Source: G963665215 sp963665215 (GTDB lineage: Bacteria > Chloroflexota > Dehalococcoidia > Lucifugimonadales > CAUZJF01). From it: a stretch of DNA of 64,000 nt. Each line of letters starts with the position of its first letter. Position 1 is the first letter of the stretch. The translations under genes were made by a program, and so were the position numbers. The stretch covers positions 83,325 to 147,324 of the forward strand of contig CAXXWW010000007.1 in NCBI GenBank assembly GCA_963665215.2, given 5' to 3'. This document shows, piece by piece, positions 7,015-16,347 of this stretch. The notes under the pieces were generated by a model. That model ran no database searches and had not been told where the DNA came from. It was given only the letters and a program-made list of their open reading frames with translations.

Positions 7015-8071
7015 ATGGTATTGAGAAAAGTTCGCTGGGAAACCATGGTCAAGAACAACATACGGGTCTCCAAACTAGCCGAACACTATCTTATCACGTG
7101 CCGCTTGGAGGGCAAAACGGCTTCGACCCTGCGCGGCTACGAAGAGAAGCTGGGACGGTTCGTGCGGTGATCCGACGGTACCCGCCTGGGGGATTTCTCC
7201 GTGGAGCTGGCCAAAGAGTACATCTCCTGCCTGCAGTCGGCGCCCAAGTACGACGGCCAACCGGATCGGGTCTCAGAGAGTCAACACACGTCAGCCGCCA
7301 AGGTGCGAAATCACGTAAGGGTCCTCAGGGGCTCTGCGACCTGGCTGCAACGTGAGGCCTTTACGGATGACAACGTTCTGGCTCAGCTCAAGGTCCCACA
7401 GGCAGCGGCAAAGATGCTCCAGACGCTCTCCGACGAGGAGATCGGCAAGCTCTTTGGTGCGCTGGACCAAGACAAGTCAGCGGGATGCCGGAATGCGGCC
7501 ATTCTGCTCCTGTTCCTCGACACTGGACTCCGATGCTCAGACCTCCTGAACCTCCCGCCGAAGACCTTCATATAGAGTAGCAGTGGCTCAAGGTAATGGG
7601 CAAGGGGAGAAGGACAGGGTGGTTCCCTTCGGCGGCCGGGCGGCGAAGCTGCTTCAGAGGTACCTTTACTACTTCCGCGCGGAGCCGGTGATCGTGGACC
7701 GGTTCTTCCTGTGCCTCGACGGAACCTCGATGTCGGAGAACACCATTAAGCTAATATTCGCGCGACTGGCCAAAAAGGCGGGGGTGCCCAGGCTGCACAT
7801 CCACCTGCTGCGGCACACCTTCGCCACCCGCTACCTTATGAACGGGGGAGATGCCTTCTCGCTACAGAGGATCCTGGGGCACTCGACGCTGGAGATGACG
7901 CGGAGGTACGTGGACACGGTGGCGATGGAGGCGCCTCCGACGTGGATATCGGTGGAGAGCACCTGCGCTGGTAGGATCGACGGCTCAAGGGTAAAGACGA
8001 CGGAATTGACGACGAACCACCAGGACGCTGAGACGCCCTCTTGCATCACCCTGCCGGCGGTACCCCGATGA
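7015..8071 (+). pseudogene. Tyrosine recombinase (XerC/D-like integrase), broken by nonsense and frameshift
   Basis: All parts of an integrase are present in order: SAM-like N-terminal domain (SKLAEHYLITCRLEGKTAST), first catalytic Arg in DTGLRCSDLLNL, His-x-x-Arg in HLLRHTFATRY, and His plus Tyr in ILGHSTLEMTRRYVDT. The frame is broken by TGA at 7168-7170, where a Trp codon TGG would restore FVRWSDGTRLG. Stops follow near 7573-7578, and a frameshift near 7595-7610 separates QWLKVMGKG from EKDRVVPFGG. Decay is recent enough that all motifs remain legible. It is probably a relic of an element once integrated at the adjacent tRNA-Arg. Confidence 0.85.
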
Positions 8072-8334
8072 ACACCACGCGCTCCCGGAGTCAGGCATTC
8101 CACCACCGGCTGAATTGTCGGCTACATCTTTGAGGAGCAAGGACCATGAGGTTGATCCGGTAACCTTCGTTCGCCGCATGTCGTTGGAGACTCTCGAGAC
8201 AGCTCCCATTCGGGGACTCGATTAAAGGCTAAGCCGGGTGTCGGCCAGGGCGAACTCGACAGGGTGAAGGGACTGCCCGACGCCTTCTGGCTCATCCCAA
8301 TGAAGTAGACGTACCGACCATCACTTCGTATTCG
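8072..8334. other. Intergenic, nothing recognised
   Basis: No gene, RNA or repeat is supported in this interval between the integrase remnant and the TfoX-domain gene. Confidence 0.4.
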
Positions 8335-8703
8335 TCACCGTTTCCGGGTCCGCTTCTTCGGCTGTTTCGGGGGCATCTCGGAGGCCCAGCTCAAGGACCG
8401 GCTCACCCAGTCGCGGGCTTTGTCAGACTCCTCGCGCCACGAGTTCGGCATCGTGACGTACTCGGCCATGGGCCTGCCGTGCACGGGCTCGAAGTGCGAC
8501 GCGCCCGGCTCTTTCAGGAGCTCGGCCCGGTCCGCCTCCGCCAGGCGGACGAAGACGTCGGCGCCGAACACGCCGACGAACATGTTCCCGTTCACGAAGC
8601 CGGAGATGTTGCCGAACATCGGGCGGACCGTGATACCGCGGTCGTCCGGAAGGATCGACCGGAAGTAGGCTTTCGTATCTTCGTCCGGGCGGGGCATGGG
8701 CAC
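8335..8703 (-). CDS. TfoX/Sxy N-terminal domain protein
   Basis: About 122 residues if started at GTG 8701-8703, which has AGGAGG seven bases upstream; an upstream ATG lacks this. The protein shows the TfoX N-terminal fold signature: YFRSILPDDRGITVRPMFGN (the RPMFG motif), GNMFVGVFGADVFVRLAEAD, then AEYVTMPNSWRE. The C-terminus is a basic tail (PPKQPKKRTRKR). Stand-alone TfoX-N proteins are common and mostly uncharacterised; regulation of competence as in Haemophilus Sxy should not be assumed. Confidence 0.85.
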   Translation of the reverse strand: MPMPRPDEDTKAYFRSILPDDRGITVRPMFGNISGFVNGNMFVGVFGADVFVRLAEADRAELLKEPGASHFEPVHGRPMAEYVTMPNSWREESDKARDWVSRSLSWASEMPPKQPKKRTRKR

Positions 8704-8971
8704 GATAGCTCCTCCTGTCGAGACGTCAGAACGCACATAATGGCTCTATTCTTCTGTATGGGACAGAGTGCCGGCAGCTGGGGTTTGTAGCGACCCCTGG
8801 CGTTCCGCACTCTACGCCCGTGGAGGCGAAGCCGCGGCCGCCTGAATCTCCAGCCCCACTAGATGCCCCCCCCCTGCCGTAAGCCCCGATGAAGAGGGCT
8901 CGGCAATGCAACTGGCGTTTTTGCGAGGGGACGCCTAAGGTGACCAACTGCGAGAATGTGCTGAAGTGCTG
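8704..8971. other. Intergenic, nothing recognised
   Basis: Low-information interval with a run of nine C near 8865; no gene or clear terminator is seen. Confidence 0.35.
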
Positions 8972-9045
8972 GGTGAGCGAGGGGATTCGAACCCCCGATC
9001 TCCAGGGCCACAACCTGGCGCCTTAACCACTAGGCCACGCTCACC
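8972..9045 (-). tRNA. tRNA-His (anticodon GTG)
   Basis: Cloverleaf with the extra G at -1 opposite C73 that is specific for tRNA-His, acceptor GTGAGCG/CGCTCAC, anticodon loop TTGTGGC giving GTG, and T-loop TTCGAAT. The full CCA is not encoded; CAG follows C73. A good promoter lies directly upstream. Confidence 0.95.
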
Positions 9046-9059
9046 ATGTGGCAACCCGG

Positions 9060-9088
9060 ATTCTAGCATCGAGGCTGGCAGGGGTCAA
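9060..9088 (-). promoter_or_regulatory. Promoter of tRNA-His
   Basis: Minus strand: -35 TTGACC (9083-9088), 17-bp spacer, -10 TAGAAT (9060-9065), ending 14 bp before the mature tRNA. Confidence 0.75.
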
Positions 9089-9187
9089 TGCGGGAGCGCG
9101 CAAGGTGGATGTGGATGCAAGACCGGAAGCGGCCCCGGACTTGGGGGGGGTCCGGTAAGGCCGTGGCGGGCTCGGCGCGAAACCCCG

Positions 9188-9535
9188 TTACCCGGCATTC
9201 TCGGTTGAGGGCTCAGACGTGAGGGACGCCAGCAGGTTGGAGACCAGGATGTCCTTTTTGGTGTGGTGGCGAAGGGGCAGATCAGGGTCCACGCGGTACT
9301 GATTCCTGCGCCCCATCTTGCGGCGCTCGATGTATCCGGCCTCCTCCAGGTCGGATATGATCTTGTGGGTCGTCCGCTCTGTTACCCCCACGTGGTTGGC
9401 GATCTCCCGCGCGGTGTGACTCGGGTTGTGGAAGATATAGCTGAGCACCAGCCCGTGGTTTGTGATGAAGGTCCACCCTGTGGTCGTCATTACAGGCGCA
9501 TTGACCTCGACGAAAATTCGGTTGGATGGTACCAC
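9188..9535 (-). CDS. Winged-helix transcriptional regulator
   Basis: A 115-residue protein with a single wHTH: LVLSYIFHNPSHTAREIANH, VGVTERTTHKIISDLEEAGY, then IERRKMGRRNQYRVDP as the wing. This is the ArsR/MarR-like layout. An internal ATG (MTTTGWTFITNHG) may be the true start, since neither candidate has a strong ribosome site. The tail HTKKDILVSNLLASL suggests a dimerisation helix. It is separated from pepA by 72 bp on the same strand and could be in its transcript. The ligand is unknown. Confidence 0.8.
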   Translation of the reverse strand: MVPSNRIFVEVNAPVMTTTGWTFITNHGLVLSYIFHNPSHTAREIANHVGVTERTTHKIISDLEEAGYIERRKMGRRNQYRVDPDLPLRHHTKKDILVSNLLASLTSEPSTENAG

Positions 9536-9607
9536 AAGCCAACCGGCTATTCAATTTGGGCTGCAGTGGCGGCTAACCTCGTGACTCCTGCGGCGCTGGG
9601 GGGCGGT

Positions 9608-11116
9608 CTACCGGGAGTTGGCTAGATTCAACACCAGCCTGACCAGGGCCCTCACCGGTACGCCGGTTGCCCCTTTCGGCACGTAGCCCCTGGTGCTGTC
9701 CGCCCTGGCCGTCGCGGCGATGTCCAGATGCACCCACGAGGCGCCGTCGGCGAACTCGCCGATGATCTGCGCTCCAGTTATAGAGCCGGCGGCGCGACCC
9801 CCCGTGTTCTTGATATCAGCCACATCGCTCTTGAACTGCTCCTTGTACTCCTCGAGGAGCGGCATCTGCCAGATTCGGTCCCCTACCTGGTTTCCCGCCT
9901 CAACCACCTGGTCGATGAGCTGCTGGTCGTTGCCGAATGCCCCGGTGCACAGCTTGCCCAGGGCGATCGACATGGCGCCGGTCAGGGTTGCCACGTCGAC
10001 GAGCCGGTCCAGCCCCAGCGACCGCGCATAGGCCAGTGCGTCGGCCAGGACCAGTCTTCCCTCCGCATCCGTGTTGTCGATCTCGATGGTCTTACCGCTC
10101 ATGGTCTTCACGATGTCGCCGGGCCGCTGGGCCTTGCCTCCGGGCATGTTCTCCGTGGCCGGCACCACAGCCGTCACGTTGATTTTCGGCTTTAACCGGT
10201 TGATGGCTATCATCGCGCAAATGACGGACGCTCCCCCAGCCATGTCGCCCTTCATCGCACCCATATTTGCCGAGGGCTTGATGGAGATTCCGCCGCTATC
10301 GAAGGTGATGCCTTTACCCAGCAGTCCCAGGCTATTGGACGGGTCATCCGGGTCACCCACGTAGCGCAGGACGATGAGCTTCGGCGGCTCCTCGCTCCCC
10401 TGGGCCACTCCCAGCAGAGCGCCCATACCAAATTCGGCCATCTGAGGCCGCTCCAAGACTTCGAGAGCCAGGTCCCCCTCCCTCGCCACCTCCAGGGCGA
10501 CCTCCGCCATCCGAGTCGGCGTCATGTAGTTTGCCGGCTCGCTGCACATACTCCGGCAACGGTTGGTTGCCTCCCCCAGTAGTGTGCCTTCGGCGGCACC
10601 GTCCCGCAGCGCCTCGAGCTTGGCCAGATCGGACTCAATAATCGTCAGCTCCTTGATATTGCGGGCGTCCTCATTGTTGGACTTGTACTTGTCGAACCGG
10701 TATAGACCAAGGACGCTCCCTTCCGCGATGGCCTGACCCGACGCCCTCGCGTCCATTCCGCCGACGCCGGCACCGTGTGCGATGGTGGCAACCCGCTCGA
10801 CTCCCAGCCTCCGCAGATAACGGCATGCCACACCCGACACCGTGCGGACCCTTTCGGCGCCAAAGTCCTCCACCTTCCCCAAGCCGGCCACAAGCACCCT
10901 GTCCGGGGCCATCATCCCCAAAGTGTGGACCAGAGTCATCTCATTTTTTTTGCCCTTGGTCTCCCCATCGTCGATGAGCTTGGATATCGCGCCATTCAGA
11001 GCGCGGTCCACCGCCCCCGTCGCGCCGCCGGGGCTGGTCACCCCTTGGAACAGGTTGACGATTATCGCCCCCATGGCCTGCTCCGTTATGTCGCCGGAAT
11101 CCACCCTGATCTCCAT
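9608..11116 (-). CDS. pepA: Leucyl aminopeptidase (M17)
   Basis: A 502-residue cytosolic aminopeptidase that removes N-terminal residues from peptides using two divalent metals; it forms hexamers in the family. The N-terminal macrodomain-like part is followed by the catalytic domain. That domain holds the metal-site segment LLGKGITFDSGGISIKP, MKGDMAGGASV, and the M17 signature NTDAEGRLVLADAL. Length is normal. The start has AGGAGG before ATG. In E. coli PepA also binds DNA at Xer sites, but nothing here shows that role. It is transcribed away from the aminotransferase gene. Confidence 0.95.
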   Translation of the reverse strand: MEIRVDSGDITEQAMGAIIVNLFQGVTSPGGATGAVDRALNGAISKLIDDGETKGKKNEMTLVHTLGMMAPDRVLVAGLGKVEDFGAERVRTVSGVACRYLRRLGVERVATIAHGAGVGGMDARASGQAIAEGSVLGLYRFDKYKSNNEDARNIKELTIIESDLAKLEALRDGAAEGTLLGEATNRCRSMCSEPANYMTPTRMAEVALEVAREGDLALEVLERPQMAEFGMGALLGVAQGSEEPPKLIVLRYVGDPDDPSNSLGLLGKGITFDSGGISIKPSANMGAMKGDMAGGASVICAMIAINRLKPKINVTAVVPATENMPGGKAQRPGDIVKTMSGKTIEIDNTDAEGRLVLADALAYARSLGLDRLVDVATLTGAMSIALGKLCTGAFGNDQQLIDQVVEAGNQVGDRIWQMPLLEEYKEQFKSDVADIKNTGGRAAGSITGAQIIGEFADGASWVHLDIAATARADSTRGYVPKGATGVPVRALVRLVLNLANSR

Positions 11117-11656
11117 TGGCCCTCCTGGAAGTGGTTAGGCTGTGTTGATTTCCTACTGTTCCGTCTCACCCACCCCTGGGTGTGTGGTGAGATTAAGTTT
11201 AACTACTTGCGGGCTGTTTCCGTCAGTGCCGAAGGACCTAGCCGTAGGCCCCTCGCCGAACACGGAGAGGGGGAAAGAACGGCAGGCTCTAGCGCCGCGT
11301 CGCGGGCCTCCCCAGTGATTGGATTCAGCGTATGACTCAGGATTGACTGCCGTCAAGTCTTCCTCCGGCGTGTCAGGGCCTTTGCCCCACACGGCGTCCC
11401 ATCGGCCCCCCGATTCCGGCATCAGCACCCTAACAGTCGGCAACTGTCGAGTCAATCGAACGCGCTTACCGCGTCGCGAGGCAGTCCCCGACGGTCCCGG
11501 CGCACCATGAGGCTCTGCTATAATTCCCGCGACCGTCTGGGACGAAGGGGGGCGTTCATTGACGACAGCAGAAGCCCCTAGGGCCCACCGCCGAACTTGA
11601 GAAAGACACATCATTGAGCCTCGCGCTCGACGATTCACCCGCAGAAGGAGGGCACG
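11117..11656. other. Intergenic with an extended -10 promoter
   Basis: A divergent intergenic region of 540 bp. At 11516-11524 the plus strand reads TGCTATAAT, an extended -10 element with a perfect TATAAT; no good -35 accompanies it, as is usual for that class. It would start transcription about 125 nt before the aminotransferase gene. No RNA or small gene is recognised. Confidence 0.45.
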
Positions 11657-12943
11657 GTGCCTGGAAGAGCAAGAATGACCGAAGAGTTGGAGGCGATCGA
11701 GAAGTCGAGAAGATACCTCCCCGGCGGCAGCACCGGCAACGTCTCCTTTGACGTGGTAATCCGACAGGGACGGGGCTCCCGGGTCTGGGACCTGAGCGGG
11801 AACGAGTATGTGGACTACCTGCTGGGTTCGGGGCCCATGCTCATCGGCCATTCTCACCCAGAAGTAGTCGCCGCGGTCACTGAGCAGGTGGAGCTGGGCA
11901 CGACCTTCTTTGCCCTCAGCGAGCCCGCGATCCGCCTGGCAGAGGAGATAGTACGCGCGGTCCCCTGCGCCGAGAAGGTGAGGTTCCTCAGCAGCGGGAC
12001 TGAGGCGACCCTGTACGCGATGAGGCTGGCCAGGGCTTACCGTAAACGCGACAAGATCCTCAAGTTCGAGGGCGGGTTCCACGGCATGAACGACTACGCC
12101 CTGATGAGCATGGCGCCCGCCCAGCCCCCGGATTTTCCGCTGGCCGCACCCGACTCTGCCGGAATACCCGAATCTGTCCGGGCCGAGATGCTCGTCGCCC
12201 CATTCAATGACATCGATGCCACTACCGCCATCATCGAGCAGCACCACGATGAGCTTGCGGGCGTGATAGTCGAGCCATTTCAGCGTGTTATCCCTCCAGT
12301 CCCCGGGTTTCTGAAGGGCCTGCGCGAGGTCACACGGCGGTACGAGATGCCGCTGATATTCGATGAAATCGTTACCGGGTTCCGTTTCGCCTACGGGGGG
12401 GCTCAGGAATACTACCAGGTCACCCCAGACCTGTGCACCCTGGGCAAGGCCGTGGCGGGCGGGTTTCCCCTGGCGGTGGTGGCAGGCAGCGAGGAGATAA
12501 TGGACCTCTTCGACCCGGACAAGGCGCAGGCCGGAGAGCAGTTACCACAGATCGGCACGCTCAGCGGCAATCCGGTCGCCGCCGCGGCGGGACTGGCCAC
12601 TCTGAGTGTCCTCAGGCGCGAGGGAACATACGACCGGTTGTTCGCCACGGGCCAGCGGATTAAAGATGCACTTCAGCGATTGCTGAACGAGGCTGAGGTG
12701 CCAGCCCAAGTTGTTGGAGAGGCGCCGCTGTTTGACATATATTTCGTCGAGGGTGAGGTCACCGACTATCGCAGCACCCTGGCCAGCGACAAGCCCAAGC
12801 TAGCGCGCTTCAATCGCCTCTTGCTGCAGCGGGGCGTGTTCAAAGGCGATACCAAGTACTACGTCTCCACAGCACACGACGACGACGACGTGGAGCTCAC
12901 GCTTGCCGCCTTCGCATCGGCCATTGAGGAGCTGGGCAGGTAG
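11657..12943 (+). CDS. Class III aminotransferase, glutamate-1-semialdehyde aminomutase-like
   Basis: A 428-residue PLP enzyme. It starts at GTG after AAGGAGGG. Key segments are YLPGGSTGNVSF, GHSHPEVVAAV, the PLP-phosphate-binding SSGTEATLYAMRLARAYRKR, FEGGFHGMND, FDEIVTGFRFAYGG with the cofactor Asp, and the Schiff-base Lys in TLGKAVAGGFPLAVVAG. The layout is that of HemL (conversion of glutamate-1-semialdehyde to 5-aminolevulinate). However, substrate residues differ in many paralogues, and no other haem genes are nearby, so the exact reaction is open. It is monocistronic as far as visible. Confidence 0.85.
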   Translation: MPGRARMTEELEAIEKSRRYLPGGSTGNVSFDVVIRQGRGSRVWDLSGNEYVDYLLGSGPMLIGHSHPEVVAAVTEQVELGTTFFALSEPAIRLAEEIVRAVPCAEKVRFLSSGTEATLYAMRLARAYRKRDKILKFEGGFHGMNDYALMSMAPAQPPDFPLAAPDSAGIPESVRAEMLVAPFNDIDATTAIIEQHHDELAGVIVEPFQRVIPPVPGFLKGLREVTRRYEMPLIFDEIVTGFRFAYGGAQEYYQVTPDLCTLGKAVAGGFPLAVVAGSEEIMDLFDPDKAQAGEQLPQIGTLSGNPVAAAAGLATLSVLRREGTYDRLFATGQRIKDALQRLLNEAEVPAQVVGEAPLFDIYFVEGEVTDYRSTLASDKPKLARFNRLLLQRGVFKGDTKYYVSTAHDDDDVELTLAAFASAIEELGR

Positions 12944-13277
12944 CGCTCCCACGGGCAGCGCAAAGACCGCAGAATGCCAGGGTCGTACAAGGGAGGAGGA
13001 CTGAATTGTGTACAACCCCTGTCCAAAGTCCTGGATCGATGGCACACCGCATTATCTCATCCCCGACAGTGCAGAAAGTGTGGTCCCCGGCCACCGTTCC
13101 TGATGTGAGCAACGGTGGCCGCAGTGTGACGGATTATCGTCGCCACCAACCCAGGCGTCTGTGCAGAATCGGCTAGATGCCTGTGCCTTTCGGTACGATT
13201 TGCGACAGGTATGGCTCAAATATCCAGGCTTGACGGCAGAGTTTCCCCGTTGCTGTTAATAAAGAACAAAATTTCCC
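12944..13277. other. Intergenic, nothing recognised
   Basis: About 330 bp after the aminotransferase. An imperfect GC-rich inverted sequence occurs around 13086-13125 (CCACCGTTCC with GGTGGCC), but there is no T-tract. No gene. Confidence 0.35.
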
Positions 13278-13306
13278 TTGACAAATCGATGGTTTCGCCA
13301 TATGGT
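13278..13306 (+). promoter_or_regulatory. Sigma70-type promoter of candidate RNA
   Basis: Plus strand: -35 TTGACA (13278-13283, perfect), 17-bp spacer, -10 TATGGT (13301-13306). Start expected near 13313. Confidence 0.7.
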
Positions 13307-13312
13307 TCTGGT

Positions 13313-13563
13313 GAGGGGGCTCAAACACGGCCACCCCGCACTGGTCCGGGACCCGGGGAGCCGGCGCAGCGCGCTTCTCCGGAAGCTGGAGGCGCCAATC
13401 CGGATTGGGGTGGCCTGGCGATCGCAAGGTAGCCGGTCCCGTTGGTCCTCGGCGCAAGTTGGACCGCGTCTGACACCTGGCTCGGGTGCGGGCGCGCACT
13501 TCTGTTACCCGACCCCGATTCCCCGAAAGGTCTGGTCTTGCTCGAAGAGGAAACGGGGTTTTT
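13313..13563 (+). ncRNA. Candidate structured RNA, about 250 nt
   Basis: Lies between a strong promoter and a terminator (13513-13563) and is rich in complementary segments. GGCCACCCC (13329-13337) pairs perfectly with GGGGTGGCC (13407-13415), enclosing a GC-rich domain. GTGCG-GGCG-CGCAC is a perfect local hairpin near 13490, and GGTCC/GGACC bracket another. No frame in it looks coding. It does not contain the conserved motifs of SRP RNA, RNase P RNA or tmRNA. A 6S-type RNA, or a riboswitch-like leader for the MBL-fold gene starting at 13694, are the two possibilities I would test. Confidence 0.45.
13513..13563 (+). terminator. Probable Rho-independent terminator
   Basis: CCCCGATTCC (13513-13522) pairs with GGAAACGGGG (13549-13558) with one A-A mismatch; the stem is followed by TTTTT (13559-13563). 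The loop is long (26 nt) and may itself fold. Confidence 0.55.
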
Positions 13564-13693
13564 GGAGTCGTTCACTTCCTCGCTTTTGGTCAAGTTGCGC
13601 CATTTGAGGGAATGCCGCGCGTCAAATCAGACCCCTCAGGACCTGCAAGTTTGGCTCGCATCCGCACAGTTAACAACCCAGGGAGGTGACCCA

Positions 13694-14530
13694 GTGAAGC
13701 TTGGAGCTACATCGATCAGCGTGGTCAGTGACGGTACCTTCCTGTTGGACGGCGGGTCCGTGTTCGGTCAGATCCCTAAGGCGATCTGGGAGCAACAGGT
13801 GAAGCCGGACCGGAAAAATCGGATTCGGCTGGGGCTAAACTGTCTACTGATACAGACGCCATCCGTGAATATACTAGTCGATGCCGGCGCGGGCTCCAAA
13901 CGGGTCGACAGGTATCGCGACGAGTACGGGCTAAATGGCAACAAACTGCTAAAGGGGCTCAAGAAGGAGGGATTGACGGCCCGGGACATAGACATTGTAG
14001 TGCTCACCCATCTCCACTTCGACCATGGCGGCGGTTGCACCAAGCTGGACCGGTCCGGTAATGCCGTGCCGACCTTTCCTAAGGCCAAATATTTGGTGCA
14101 AAGGGCGGCCTGGGAAGAGGCCACTGATCCCAACGAGCGTGGCCGCAATTCGTACCACCGAGACGACTTTATGCCGTTGCAGGAGAACGGCGTGCTCACC
14201 CTCCTCGACGGCGACACTGAGATCGCACAAGGGATCACCGTGAAGGTTACCGATGGGCATTCGCGGGGACACCAGATAGTGCTCGTCGATGCGGGAAGCG
14301 AACGGATCGCCTATCTGGGTGACTTGGTCCCGACCCCTTACCACCTACCTCTACCCAATATCACGGCGTTTGACCAGTATCCAAACGACACGTTGTCGGG
14401 CAAGCGCGAGCTACTTAATACGGCCATAGACAAGGGCTGGTTACTCATATTCGGTCACGCCCTCGAGCAGCGTTCGGGCTATTTGGAACAGCGAAACGGG
14501 AAGCCCCAGTTCTCGATAAGGGAGATCTAG
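13694..14530 (+). CDS. Metallo-beta-lactamase-fold hydrolase (AHL-lactonase-like subgroup)
   Basis: 278 residues from GTG 13694, chosen because GGGAGGTG precedes it and the protein then begins MKLGATSISVVSDGTFLLDG, the usual opening of this subgroup. The metal-binding motif HLHFDHGGG lies near residue 115; a further ligand His is in DGHSRGHQ and an Asp in YLGDLVPTPYH. These are zinc or iron hydrolases whose substrates include lactones and phosphoesters; the substrate here is unknown. No signal peptide. It is preceded by the structured transcript at 13313-13563, so its expression may depend on readthrough. Confidence 0.88.
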   Translation: MKLGATSISVVSDGTFLLDGGSVFGQIPKAIWEQQVKPDRKNRIRLGLNCLLIQTPSVNILVDAGAGSKRVDRYRDEYGLNGNKLLKGLKKEGLTARDIDIVVLTHLHFDHGGGCTKLDRSGNAVPTFPKAKYLVQRAAWEEATDPNERGRNSYHRDDFMPLQENGVLTLLDGDTEIAQGITVKVTDGHSRGHQIVLVDAGSERIAYLGDLVPTPYHLPLPNITAFDQYPNDTLSGKRELLNTAIDKGWLLIFGHALEQRSGYLEQRNGKPQFSIREI

Positions 14531-14682
14531 TCTCGCTGGGTGCGTGGTACCCGACCCGCCTCAGGCGGACGGCACACTTGCTCAGGAGAAGTCAGAGGCG
14601 GTCTTCACCCCGCAGCGAGGCGCACTCTCGTTAATGCTGGAAAGTCAGATGGCAGTCCGGCGGTCGGCTTGACGCGGGGCGT

Positions 14683-15990
14683 CTAAAGGACCTGGGCGAG
14701 GACCAGGTCCTCTTCACGTGCGTAAAGGCGCGCCGATGTCATCTCGTTGGTCAATACCCTGGGGCTGCGCGCCGCCACCCTCACGTAGTTATCAGTCAGA
14801 CCGACCCAGACATCCGGGCCCATCGACTCCCTCGACGCCTCCCATAGCACCGGTCGCGTCGTTCCCAGCAGACGCTCCCTGAAGGCCGCCGCATGGCGTC
14901 TCGACAGCCGGAGGAGCTCTCGTACTCGGTTCGTCCTGCCCTCCGGGTGCACACCCCCACCAAAATGGGCCGCGCTGGTCCCAGGCCGGGCCGAGAATGG
15001 GAAGACGTGCATCGCGGCGAATCCCACCTCGTCGCACAGGCCGTAGGTCCGCTGGAAGTCCGCGTCCGTTTCGCCGGGAAAGCCGACTATGACGTCGGTG
15101 GTGATCGACACGCCCTGCACGGCCTCCCGGACCATCTCGACGGCTTCCACGTACCGGCCGACGGTGTAGCGCCGGCGCATGCGCTTCAGCACCTCATCGC
15201 TTCCACTCTGCAGCGCGAGGTGGAAGTGAGGACATAGCCGCGAGTCTGTCCACAGCGCCAGCAGGCGGGCGTCGATCTCTTGCGGCTGCAGGGACGAGAC
15301 GCGCAGCCGTGTCACCTGGGTCTCTGAGAGAATCAGCTCCAGCAGTCCCGCAAGGTCGATGCCGGGCAGGTCGAACCCGTAGGAACCCAACTGTGTGCCG
15401 GTGAGCACCACCTCCTTGTAACCTCGGGAGACATGCTCATCGATGCGCCCCACGATCTCCTCGGCGGGTATGCTGCGCTCTCTGCCGCGTACCTTGGGCA
15501 CAATGCAGTAGGCGCATACCTGATCACACCCCTCCTGGATCTTGATCATGGCCCTGGTCCTCGCGTTCCTCGGACTGACCGGCCGCGTCTCGGCGGCCCG
15601 GGCGCCCGGCGTGAGCGCTCCACCCCATAGCTCGACGACCTGCCGGACCAGCGTCGCTTTGTCTGTGTTCCCGGCGACCAGGTCCACCTCCGCCAGCTTT
15701 CGGAGGGCTTCTGGGGCGCGCTGTGCGTAGCAGCCAGTCGCGACTATGGTGGCGTCGAGGTTGAAGCGGCGGGCGGCCCTCAAGGCATGACGCGCTTTGC
15801 GGTCCGCGACGTGGGTCACCGTGCAGGTGTTGACGAGGTACACATCGGCCGGCTCGTCGGCGCCTACGACATGGAATCCGGCACGGACGAAGTCCGACGC
15901 CAGTAGACCGGAGTCAGCCTGGTTTAGCTTGCACCCATGAGTCTCTATGGCGACTGTGGGCCTGTCCAAGAGGGCTTGCTTGCTGGGCAT
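14683..15990 (-). CDS. mtaB: tRNA (t6A37) methylthiotransferase
   Basis: A 435-residue radical-SAM enzyme of the MiaB family that adds a methylthio group to t6A at position 37 of ANN-decoding tRNAs. The N-terminal cluster-binding cysteines are in IETHGCKLNQ, VNTCTVTH and VATGCYAQR. The radical-SAM CxxxCxxC is EGCDQVCAYCIVPKVRGRER near residue 155. A C-terminal TRAM-like region follows. THGCKLNQ without the extra MiaB features, and the length, point to the MtaB subgroup and not MiaB or RimO. No operon partner is evident. Confidence 0.92.
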   Translation of the reverse strand: MPSKQALLDRPTVAIETHGCKLNQADSGLLASDFVRAGFHVVGADEPADVYLVNTCTVTHVADRKARHALRAARRFNLDATIVATGCYAQRAPEALRKLAEVDLVAGNTDKATLVRQVVELWGGALTPGARAAETRPVSPRNARTRAMIKIQEGCDQVCAYCIVPKVRGRERSIPAEEIVGRIDEHVSRGYKEVVLTGTQLGSYGFDLPGIDLAGLLELILSETQVTRLRVSSLQPQEIDARLLALWTDSRLCPHFHLALQSGSDEVLKRMRRRYTVGRYVEAVEMVREAVQGVSITTDVIVGFPGETDADFQRTYGLCDEVGFAAMHVFPFSARPGTSAAHFGGGVHPEGRTNRVRELLRLSRRHAAAFRERLLGTTRPVLWEASRESMGPDVWVGLTDNYVRVAARSPRVLTNEMTSARLYAREEDLVLAQVL

Positions 15991-16347
15991 GAGCGATCCG
16001 ACGGGAGATTGTCAGTCAAATCCGCTTTGATATTATAGGTTTGGTTCGATACCACCGTCAACGCGGACTCGACGGCGTGCCGGTCTTTGAGCTCTCCCCC
16101 TCCAACTCAATATGGGCAGGGGCACGGTGAGGGATACCAGCGGCGATACCCATCGGGAGATAGCCTGCCCTTTCCGGCGCCGGGCATCGCCGAGTTAACG
16201 GCCCCATGGGCCGAGGGTCGCGGCAGCTTATCGCAGCGTACACGCCCAGCGCCAGAGGACGCCCCGGTTCACAGGAACCGCGCCTGGAGCGACACGCATC
16301 GTAAGAAGTAACAGTGCTGCGAAGTATACCAGCTCCAGGAGGCGGAT
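15991..16347. other. Divergent intergenic region
   Basis: About 355 bp between mtaB and the glutaredoxin-thioredoxin reductase gene. No confident promoter, RNA or small gene is seen. Confidence 0.4.

Noticed and set aside
8972..8991. Attachment-site duplicate of tRNA-Arg in the tRNA-His region
   Set aside because: The shared GATTCGAACCC is just the conserved T-arm of any tRNA.
13313..13563. SRP RNA, RNase P RNA or tmRNA identity for the structured transcript
   Set aside because: The diagnostic conserved segments of those RNAs are absent, and the real tmRNA is at 53339-53698.
13278..13607. Protein-coding reading of the 13.3-13.6 kb segment
   Set aside because: Frames are Arg/Ser-rich without domains, and overlap a promoter and a terminator.
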